NCBI GenBank assembly: GCA_947624455.1
Contig: CANQKL010000030.1
Location: 1 to 13,524 of the forward strand
Length of the DNA: 13,524 nt
Source of the DNA: an uncultured Clostridia bacterium
GTDB taxonomy: Bacteria; Bacillota; Clostridia; UMGS1883
Direction: 5' to 3'
Below are positions 1-5,732 of this stretch, piece after piece; the stretch's first letter is position 1, and each line of letters begins with the position of its first letter. A program made the position numbers and the translations under genes. The notes beneath the pieces are model-generated. The model had not been told where the DNA came from. It saw only the letters and a program-made list of their open reading frames with translations, and made no database searches.

Positions 1-27
1 TTGTGTGATGCGCCCCCAAATTATAGC

Positions 28-34
28 AGGAGGA
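28..34 (+). promoter_or_regulatory. Ribosome binding site of ilvD
   Basis: AGGAGGA lies five bases before the ATG at 40 and fixes that codon, not the window-edge TTG, as the start. Confidence 0.85.
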
Positions 35-39
35 TCAAA

Positions 40-1707
40 ATGGAACTCAGAAGCGCAAACGTAACTCAGGGCGTTGAACGCGCCCCTAACAGAAGTCTTT
101 TTTACGCCATGGGCTATACCAAGGAGGAACTTGACCGTCCGCTCATAGGCGTGGTCAGCGCCCACAGCGAAATTGTACCCGGCCACTTCCACCTTGACAA
201 GCTGGCCGATGCCGTAAAGGCCGGTATCCGAATGGCGGGCGGCACTCCCATCGAGGTACCCTCGATCGGCGTATGCGACGGCATTGCTATGGGCCACATC
301 GGTATGAAGTACAGCCTTGCAAGTCGGGAGCTTATCGCCGACAGCGTTGAGACAATGGCAATGGCCCACCAGTTTGACGGACTGGTACTCATTCCCAACT
401 GTGATAAAATAGTTCCCGGTATGGTGATGGCGGCAGTCCGTTTGGATATCCCGGCCGTGGTTTGCAGCGGCGGACCCATGATGGCGGGCCGCTTTGACGG
501 CGAGGAGATCAGCCTTTCCAAAATGTTTGAGGCGGTCGGATCTTTCAAGGCCGGTCTTATTGACGAATGTAAGCTCCAGGAGTGCGAGGAGGGAGCCTGT
601 CCCGGCTGTGGCAGCTGCGCGGGTATGTATACCGCCAACAGCATGAACTGCCTGTGCGAATCTCTGGGTATCGCCCTGCCCGGCAACGGCACCATTCCCG
701 CCGTACACAGCGGACGCACTCTTCTCGCTAAGCACGCCGGCATGGCGATCATGGAGCTTGTAAGAAAGGGTATCACCGCGCGTCAGATAATCAATGAAAA
801 ATCTATTCGTAACGCTCTGGCCTGCGATATGGCTCTTGGATGCAGCTCTAACAGCGTGCTGCACCTGATCGCCATTTCCAATGAGGCGGGCGTACCCGTG
901 GATTTGAACCTTTTCAATGAGATGAGCGCCAAGGTGCCAAACCTTTGCCACCTCGCTCCCGCCGGGCCTACGCATATGCAGGACTTGAACCTTGCCGGTG
1001 GCATCCCCGCAGTTCAGGCCGAGCTTATAAAGGGCGGCTATATTGATCCTTCCGCTCTTACAGTCACCGGCAAGACAGTAGGCGAGAATGTAAAGGGCGC
1101 GTACATTAAGGACGAGACTCAAATTCGTCCTCTTACTAACCCTTACAGCCCCACCGGCGGCATCCAGATACTTTGGGGCAATCTGGCCGAAAAGGGCTGC
1201 GTGGTAAAGCGCAGCGCCGTGGCTCCTGAAATGCTTAAGCACAGCGGCCCCGCCAGAGTATTCAACAGCGAGGAGGAGGCCATTGACGCCATTTACAACG
1301 GCAGGATAGTTGACGGCGATGTGGTAGTGATCCGTTATGAGGGGCCTGTAGGCGGCCCCGGTATGCGTGAAATGCTCAATCCCACCTCCGCTCTTGCGGG
1401 CATGAAGCTTGACAAGACTGTGGCGCTTATCACTGACGGACGTTTCAGCGGAGCCAGCAGAGGCGCTTCCATAGGCCATGTTTCGCCCGAGGCGGCCGTT
1501 GGCGGCGCCATCGCGCTGGTCGAGGAGGGTGATACTATTGAAATAGATATCCCCAACGCATCCATAAATCTTAAAGTTGACGATGACGTTCTGGCACAGC
1601 GCCGCGCCAAGCTCCAGCCTCGGGAGCCTAACGTAAAGACCGGTTGGCTGGCCAGGTATTCCAGACTTGTAGACGGCGCGGATAAGGGCGCGGTTATGAA
1701 GAACTAA
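40..1707 (+). CDS. ilvD: Dihydroxy-acid dehydratase
   Basis: Converts 2,3-dihydroxy-isovalerate and 2,3-dihydroxy-3-methylvalerate to the 2-keto acids in valine, isoleucine and leucine synthesis; cytoplasmic Fe-S enzyme. The start is the ATG at 40, preceded by AGGAGGA at 28-34; the frame stays open to the window edge but that extension has no support. The 555-residue product is the usual family length. Visible signatures are NCDKIVPGM (Cys121), GCGSCAGMYTANSMN (Cys193) and LITDGRFSGASRG near residues 464-475, which carries the active-site serine region. The site of the first cluster cysteine in [2Fe-2S] enzymes reads VPGHFHL (residues 46-52), as in the E. coli enzyme, so a labile [4Fe-4S] cluster is inferred. 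Other ilv/leu genes may lie upstream outside the window; downstream it is closed by a terminator. Confidence 0.97.
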   Translation: MELRSANVTQGVERAPNRSLFYAMGYTKEELDRPLIGVVSAHSEIVPGHFHLDKLADAVKAGIRMAGGTPIEVPSIGVCDGIAMGHIGMKYSLASRELIADSVETMAMAHQFDGLVLIPNCDKIVPGMVMAAVRLDIPAVVCSGGPMMAGRFDGEEISLSKMFEAVGSFKAGLIDECKLQECEEGACPGCGSCAGMYTANSMNCLCESLGIALPGNGTIPAVHSGRTLLAKHAGMAIMELVRKGITARQIINEKSIRNALACDMALGCSSNSVLHLIAISNEAGVPVDLNLFNEMSAKVPNLCHLAPAGPTHMQDLNLAGGIPAVQAELIKGGYIDPSALTVTGKTVGENVKGAYIKDETQIRPLTNPYSPTGGIQILWGNLAEKGCVVKRSAVAPEMLKHSGPARVFNSEEEAIDAIYNGRIVDGDVVVIRYEGPVGGPGMREMLNPTSALAGMKLDKTVALITDGRFSGASRGASIGHVSPEAAVGGAIALVEEGDTIEIDIPNASINLKVDDDVLAQRRAKLQPREPNVKTGWLARYSRLVDGADKGAVMKN

Positions 1708-1720
1708 TTAGTACCTTATT

Positions 1721-1757
1721 AAAATAACCTCGTTTTACGGGGTTATTTTTCTTTTTT
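1721..1757 (+). terminator. Rho-independent terminator after ilvD
   Basis: A 12-bp stem (1721-1732 with 1738-1749, one G-U pair) encloses a 5-base loop and runs into a T-rich tract (TTTTTCTTTTTT). It starts 13 bases after the ilvD stop codon and ends the ilvD transcript. Confidence 0.88.
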
Positions 1758-1789
1758 CAAAAAGTTAAAAAAATATTCATAAAATAGTG

Positions 1790-1818
1790 TTGACAAATAT
1801 AAAAAGATATAATATAAT
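1790..1818 (+). promoter_or_regulatory. Sigma-A promoter of the PepSY gene
   Basis: TTGACA at 1790-1795 and TATAAT at 1813-1818 are separated by 17 bases, a full consensus match. A second TATAAT at 1808-1813 has too short a spacer to be the main one. The expected transcript start is near 1825, giving a leader of about 54 bases. Confidence 0.88.
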
Positions 1819-1878
1819 ATAGATGGATGAAGTAGGAATTAAAAAATAAAAAAGGAAAATCAGAAAGGAGTATACCAG

Positions 1879-3009
1879 ATGAAAAAGAAATGTATGTTTG
1901 TAGCCTCGGCGGTGCTTTGTATCGGCATTGCGATCGGAGTCACGGCGGCCAGTCTCGTAGATAATATAAACGCGGAGCTGCGTCGGGACTTCACCGTTGT
2001 TATCGACGGTCAGACTCAGACCTTCCGCGACGCTAACGGAAAAGTAGTTTATCCGGTTCTATACAACGGCACTACTTATCTGCCCGTTCGTGCCATAGGC
2101 GAGATTATGGATAAGGACGTTTTCTGGTACGAGAACAGCAAGACCGTGGAGCTCAAGCCCAAGAGCGGCAAATCTACCGTTACAGACGCAGATGTAATTG
2201 TAACTGACGATTACAGCGTTCCTGCTAACGGGGGAGCGGGGGCTGTAACAGCCGCCATTACTCTTGACGAGGCAAAGAACATCGCTCTGACAAGGGCCGG
2301 ACTGGCTCTGGCGGACGTGACCTTTACCAAGGCCAAGCTCGACCGTGACGACGGTATAGTAAAATATGAGCTTGATTTCCGCACTGCGGACACGGAGTAT
2401 GAGACTGAGATAGACGCCGCTTCGGGCAATATAATCGAATGGGAGTTGGACGTTATAAGAGGAAAAGGCACAGGAGCTGGCAATGTTACGAACAGCAATG
2501 GCGGCAGCATGGATCTCGGCGGCACATATGCCGTAACTTTAGATGAGGCAAAGCAGATTGTTCTTGACCGCGCTGGCGTAGCCGCCGAGGATGCTGTGTT
2601 CACCAAACAGGAGAGGGATCTGGACAACGGCAGGAGCAAGTATGACATTGAATTTATCAGTGGAAATACCGAATACGAGGCTGAGGTAGATTCCAATACC
2701 GGTGAAATAACCGAATGGAAGACCGAGATACTCAAGGGCTATAATCAGGGCATAGGAGTTGGGCCGGCTGTAAACAATAACAATAGCAATAACGGAAATA
2801 CCGACGAGATCACCCTTAACGAGGCTTTGGATATTGCTTACAAGCGGGCGGGCCTGACCGCCGGAGAGGCGACCCTCGTTAAGTCAAAGCTCGATTGGGA
2901 TGACGGTATTCAGAAATATGAGTTTGAATTTCTTGGCAATGGTAAGAAGTACGAGGTCGAAGTAAATGCTTCCACCGGCACGATAATAGAGTTTGATATC
3001 GACGACTAA
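1879..3009 (+). CDS. Secreted stalk-domain protein with three PepSY repeats
   Basis: A 376-residue exported protein of unknown exact role. Residues 1-24 form a signal peptide (basic MKKK, hydrophobic core, possible cleavage near VTAA). Residues 35-95 match the copper-amine-oxidase N-terminal-like 'stalk' domain common in secreted clostridial proteins (VVIDGQTQTF, YLPVRAIGEIM, KTVELK). Three PepSY-type units follow at 127-193, 219-285 and 311-376, each beginning [IV]TL[DN]EA, containing RAG and a KYE/KYD strand, and ending with a TGxIxE[WF]-like strand. Linkers are Gly/Ser/Asn rich. PepSY domains are known as propeptide or inhibitor modules of peptidases and as sensors in membrane proteins, so a peptidase-inhibiting or wall-associated role is possible but not shown. 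The ATG has AAAGGAG at 1864-1870. It is a single-gene unit with its own promoter and terminator. Confidence 0.85.
   Translation: MKKKCMFVASAVLCIGIAIGVTAASLVDNINAELRRDFTVVIDGQTQTFRDANGKVVYPVLYNGTTYLPVRAIGEIMDKDVFWYENSKTVELKPKSGKSTVTDADVIVTDDYSVPANGGAGAVTAAITLDEAKNIALTRAGLALADVTFTKAKLDRDDGIVKYELDFRTADTEYETEIDAASGNIIEWELDVIRGKGTGAGNVTNSNGGSMDLGGTYAVTLDEAKQIVLDRAGVAAEDAVFTKQERDLDNGRSKYDIEFISGNTEYEAEVDSNTGEITEWKTEILKGYNQGIGVGPAVNNNNSNNGNTDEITLNEALDIAYKRAGLTAGEATLVKSKLDWDDGIQKYEFEFLGNGKKYEVEVNASTGTIIEFDIDD
2257..3006 (+). repeat. Three tandem PepSY-coding units with a 276-bp period
   Basis: Unit starts are at 2257, 2533 and 2809, exactly 276 bases (92 codons) apart. Each has a domain of about 67 residues; two 25-residue linkers of different sequence separate them. 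The similarity is clear in protein and weaker in DNA, so the duplication is old. Confidence 0.85.
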
Positions 3010-3066
3010 CGTATCGCGTCCGTGACGAGTACGCTTCCTGCGGAAAACTAATCCTACAATCCAATG

Positions 3067-3114
3067 AAAAAGCGCCTGTTCCCGGCATTTGTATGAGCCG
3101 AGGCAGGCGCTTTT
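3067..3114. terminator. Bidirectional terminator between convergent genes
   Basis: A perfect inverted repeat (AAAAGCGCCTG at 3068-3078, CAGGCGCTTTT at 3104-3114) with an inner CGGC/GCCG pairing. A-tract and T-tract flanks allow it to work for the PepSY gene from the left and the glycosidase gene from the right. Confidence 0.85.
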
Positions 3115-3134
3115 CCGTGCTTGACGCGAAATTG

Positions 3135-4361
3135 TCATGAAAACATATTTTGAATGATCTCCTTTATCAGCCGCTTCAGGCGGGCGGCCGAGGTCTCGGG
3201 CGCAGTTTGCTCGGCTTTGTCACGGTAATATTTGTACAGCTCCGTGCTGCCAACGATAGAGCCGTAACGAAAATGTATCTCGCCGCTCACGGCCTTATAG
3301 CTCTGATTGAGCTTTGATTGACGGTCAAGTTCATCGCTGCCAGCCCAAACGGGGGAGTAGTTTTCGGCGCTGCGGTAGTCCGCCATGCCAATGTACAGCT
3401 TTACATTTGTGCCTTCAACGGCCTTGACCCACCATGGGACAAGGATTGCGTAGTCGGCTATGGAATAACCGATATTCCAGTATATCTGCGGGCAGATGTA
3501 ATCGACCCAGCCTTCCTCAATAAAGCGCAGACTGTCGCAGTAAATAGAGTCGAGGCTTCCCCCGCCGCGTGTCGCGCTGCCCCGAGGATTATCGCTGGCG
3601 TTTGCCCATATGCCCCGGGGGCTGATGCCGAAAACTCTGCCCCTGCTCCTTACGGTCTGACTGACTTGCTCTACAAGCAGATTGACATTGTTGATCCGCC
3701 ACTGGGCCAGGTTTCCCCAGCCGGAGGCATAGAATTGGGCGCTGTCGTCATAGTCCGCGTCGGGATAAAAATAGTCATCGAAATGTATGCCGTCCACCTC
3801 GTAATTGTCAAGGATTTCGACCACACCGGCCGTAATCAAATCCCTTACCTCCTGCATGGCCGGGTTAAAGAAGTAGTTTCCGTCCGAGGCCTTCATCAGA
3901 TATTCCGGATGGAGCCGCTGCGGACTGTTGGCAGGGAAACGCTTTAGCTCCTCATCGCCGTGGCTACAAGTGACGCGGTAGGGATTTATCCAGGCGTGGA
4001 GCTGTATACCTCTTTCATGGGCCTTTTTTGTCATGTAGGCCAAAGGGTCGAAGCTCACGGGTCCGGTACGCTCACCCATGAGATAGGCGCTGGGAGGAAA
4101 AATTGACGAGCAATAAAGGGCGTCGGCACAGGGACGCACCTGGAAAAAGATCGCATTCATGCCCGTTGAGGCGCAAAGCGCTATGACCCTGTCTGCTTCC
4201 TGGCGCAAAGCTTCGTCGCTTAGTCCTGGGGCTGAGGGATAGTCCAGATTCAAGACCGACGAGACCCAAACTCCCCTAAGATACTCCTCGTCCTCGGCCC
4301 GGACAGGGAAGCCGGTCGGGAGCAGACATATTATCAGCAGTAGAAGCAGAAATTTTTTCAA
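3135..4361 (-). CDS. Secreted GH10-like (GHL10/DUF187, YngK-type) glycosidase
   Basis: A 408-residue exported protein of the glycosyl-hydrolase-like 10 family, related to B. subtilis YngK; members are thought to act on glycans, in part cell-wall ones, and the substrate here is not known. From the TTG at 4361 the protein begins MKKFLLLLLIICLL, a signal peptide ending near VRA. The TIM-barrel domain starts at LRGVWVSSVLNLDYPS and runs to about residue 375. Visible motifs are NAIFFQVRP, LHAWINPYRV, DGIHFDDYFYP (about residues 190-200, acidic pair typical of the active centre), FGISPRGIWAN and YICPQIYWNIGY. The C-terminal tail (about 385-408) is basic and alpha-helical. TTG is preferred over an in-frame GTG at 4370 because that GTG is part of the ribosome binding site. 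It may be transcribed alone or with the small upstream ORF 72 bases away. Confidence 0.88.
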   Translation of the reverse strand: MKKFLLLLLIICLLPTGFPVRAEDEEYLRGVWVSSVLNLDYPSAPGLSDEALRQEADRVIALCASTGMNAIFFQVRPCADALYCSSIFPPSAYLMGERTGPVSFDPLAYMTKKAHERGIQLHAWINPYRVTCSHGDEELKRFPANSPQRLHPEYLMKASDGNYFFNPAMQEVRDLITAGVVEILDNYEVDGIHFDDYFYPDADYDDSAQFYASGWGNLAQWRINNVNLLVEQVSQTVRSRGRVFGISPRGIWANASDNPRGSATRGGGSLDSIYCDSLRFIEEGWVDYICPQIYWNIGYSIADYAILVPWWVKAVEGTNVKLYIGMADYRSAENYSPVWAGSDELDRQSKLNQSYKAVSGEIHFRYGSIVGSTELYKYYRDKAEQTAPETSAARLKRLIKEIIQNMFS

Positions 4362-4367
4362 ATAAAA

Positions 4368-4374
4368 CACCTCT
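4368..4374 (-). promoter_or_regulatory. Ribosome binding site that selects a TTG start
   Basis: On the minus strand AGAGGTG occupies 4374-4368, six bases before TTG at 4361. GAGGTG is a perfect match to the end of 16S rRNA. The GTG within it would be an alternative start but would then lack any binding site. Confidence 0.7.
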
Positions 4375-4379
4375 GCTCA

Positions 4380-4408
4380 ATTTTACCATAACGGGTCAAA
4401 AAATGCAA
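4380..4408 (-). promoter_or_regulatory. Probable promoter of the GHL10 glycosidase gene
   Basis: On the minus strand TTGCAT (-35, 4408-4403) and TAAAAT (-10, 4385-4380) are 17 bases apart. The predicted transcript start near 4373 would make a leader of only about 12 bases that begins at the ribosome binding site, which is tight and lowers confidence. The -35 sits in a 12-base string also found at the GH43 promoter. Confidence 0.55.
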
Positions 4409-4433
4409 GAGCTTTTCCTGTTATTTTGCAGGC

Positions 4434-4508
4434 TCAATCGCTGACCGATACCAGCGCCATTATAATAGCTCCGAATATCGAACCGGCGGAAAACCATATC
4501 AGCGCCAT
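4434..4508 (-). CDS. Candidate 24-residue single-pass membrane microprotein
   Basis: ATG at 4508 follows AAAGGGGGAT, a plausible ribosome binding site, and opens a 24-residue frame: a short N-terminus, a hydrophobic helix over most of its length with a GxxxG-like small-residue pattern (SAGSIFGAIIMAL), and a polar end (SVSD). This layout resembles short Firmicutes membrane proteins of the DUF3789 sort, but the match is from memory and such short sequences are hard to assign. The same frame is open further upstream (to 4883), but that overlaps mltG and has no binding site. A weak minus-strand promoter may exist near 4569-4596 (TTGAAA, TATAGT, 15-base spacer). It is upstream of, and in the same orientation as, the GHL10 gene. 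Confidence 0.45.
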   Translation of the reverse strand: MALIWFSAGSIFGAIIMALVSVSD

Positions 4509-4631
4509 TTCCAATCCCCCTTTGAAGGCTGTTTTTATGTATTGTTTCCGCTTGTGATAGGAATATACACTATATATTATGCCTTTCTTTTTCAAAGTGA
4601 AATATTTTTCAGCTCTGGAGAAAGAAATATG

Positions 4632-4660
4632 TTGAAATTTTAAATCTTTTGTGTTAAAAT
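4632..4660 (+). promoter_or_regulatory. Promoter of the mltG-GH51 unit
   Basis: TTGAAA at 4632-4637 and TAAAAT at 4655-4660 with a 17-base spacer, in AT-rich DNA 33 bases before the ATG. It is the only clear promoter ahead of both mltG and the GH51 gene. Confidence 0.65.
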
Positions 4661-4692
4661 ATATTTTGAGAAAAAAATAAGGATTGATACAA

Positions 4693-5712
4693 ATGAAGGC
4701 TGTAAAAAGAATAGTAATTATACTGATCGTCGCCGTTTTGTTGGCCGCCGCAGTTTTTGCGTCTCTTTTCCTTACGGAATATTTGAACAACACAAGCAAA
4801 GACGGCGAGGCTGTAACGGTCGTTATACCCCAGGGCGCGTCGGGCAAAGCTGTCGCCTCTATACTTAAAGATAATGATCTCATACGTTTTAAGACAGTTT
4901 TTGTTATGAGGCTTCGCGGCAGCGATTACGCCGGTCTGCTCAGGAGCGGCACATTCCAGCTTCACAAGGGTATGTGTATAGACGATATAATAAAGAGCCT
5001 CGCCACGGGAGGGGATCAAAGGGAAACTGTGTCTTTCACTGTACCCGAGGGTTTCAGCGTGGAGCAGATTGCCGCTCAGTTGGAGGAAATGGGTATGTTC
5101 ACGGCCCAAGAATTTTTGGACGAGGTGAACAACGGAGTCTTTGATTATGAGATACTGGATTGCATACCGAACGACGACGGTATCAATTACCGGCTTCAGG
5201 GCTTTTTGTTCCCCGATACCTACGAAATCTACGTTGACGCAACTCCTCATGAGGTGATCGACATTATGCTCGGCGAGTTTGTCCGCCGGTATGAGGGCCT
5301 GGAAAATAACAGCGACCGCGACTTGTTTGACATTGTGACTATCGCTTCCCTTGTGGAGCGGGAGTCTAAGATTGACAGCGAAAGAGCTACTATCGCTGGC
5401 GTGATCGAAAACCGTTTGGCCATTGATATGCGGCTTCAGGTGGACGCGGCTGTGATTTACGCCATAAGCGGCGGTATGTACAACGTTGACAGAGTGCTGT
5501 ATAAGGATCTCGAGGTGGTTTCGCCTTACAATGTATACCAAAATTACGGCCTGCCAGTGGGGCCGATCTGCAATCCGGGAGAAAAATCTCTGGAAGCAGC
5601 CATGAATCCTGAAAGTCATGAATATTTATATTACCATACAGATGAAGAAAAGCAGGACGGCAGCCATATATTTACGTCCAGCTTTAGCCAGCACAACGCT
5701 ACAATGAATTAA
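4693..5712 (+). CDS. mltG: Endolytic murein transglycosylase MltG (YceG-like)
   Basis: Cleaves nascent peptidoglycan glycan strands at the outer face of the membrane and so sets strand length. The 339-residue protein has an N-terminal membrane anchor (residues 5-28), a LysM-like segment (about 40-105, IPQGASGKAVASIL) and the YceG catalytic domain. Family motifs seen are LQGFLFPDTYEIY (168-180), IASLVERES (217-225, with the catalytic glutamate, probably Glu222), MRLQVDAAVIYA, and the long SPYN...GLPVGPICNPGE stretch (277-297) followed by SLEAAMNP. The ATG at 4693 is preceded by AAGGA at 4679-4683; an in-frame TTG at 4684 is too close to that site. The GH51 gene follows after 20 bases without a terminator. 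Confidence 0.95.
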   Translation: MKAVKRIVIILIVAVLLAAAVFASLFLTEYLNNTSKDGEAVTVVIPQGASGKAVASILKDNDLIRFKTVFVMRLRGSDYAGLLRSGTFQLHKGMCIDDIIKSLATGGDQRETVSFTVPEGFSVEQIAAQLEEMGMFTAQEFLDEVNNGVFDYEILDCIPNDDGINYRLQGFLFPDTYEIYVDATPHEVIDIMLGEFVRRYEGLENNSDRDLFDIVTIASLVERESKIDSERATIAGVIENRLAIDMRLQVDAAVIYAISGGMYNVDRVLYKDLEVVSPYNVYQNYGLPVGPICNPGEKSLEAAMNPESHEYLYYHTDEEKQDGSHIFTSSFSQHNATMN

Positions 5713-5732
5713 AGCGTCAGGAGGATATTTTA

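Noticed and set aside
2770..2800. AAC/AAT-rich low-complexity run
   Set aside because: It simply encodes the Asn-rich linker between PepSY units 2 and 3 and is not a separate repeat element.
3318..3947. 209-residue plus-strand frame
   Set aside because: Antisense to the GHL10 glycosidase, no binding site, no recognisable motif.
4415..4440. Hairpin after the microprotein (minus strand TGCAA...TTGCA then Ts)
   Set aside because: Only a 5-bp stem with a long loop, and the T-tract overlaps the proposed GHL10 promoter; not enough for a terminator.
4434..4883. 149-residue minus-strand frame ending in the microprotein
   Set aside because: Its upstream part is antisense to the start of mltG and crosses AT-rich intergenic DNA; no binding site before its first ATG. 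Only the last 24 codons have start-site support.
4654..5619. 321-residue minus-strand frame
   Set aside because: It is fully antisense to mltG, whose family motifs are clear, and its translation shows no domain.
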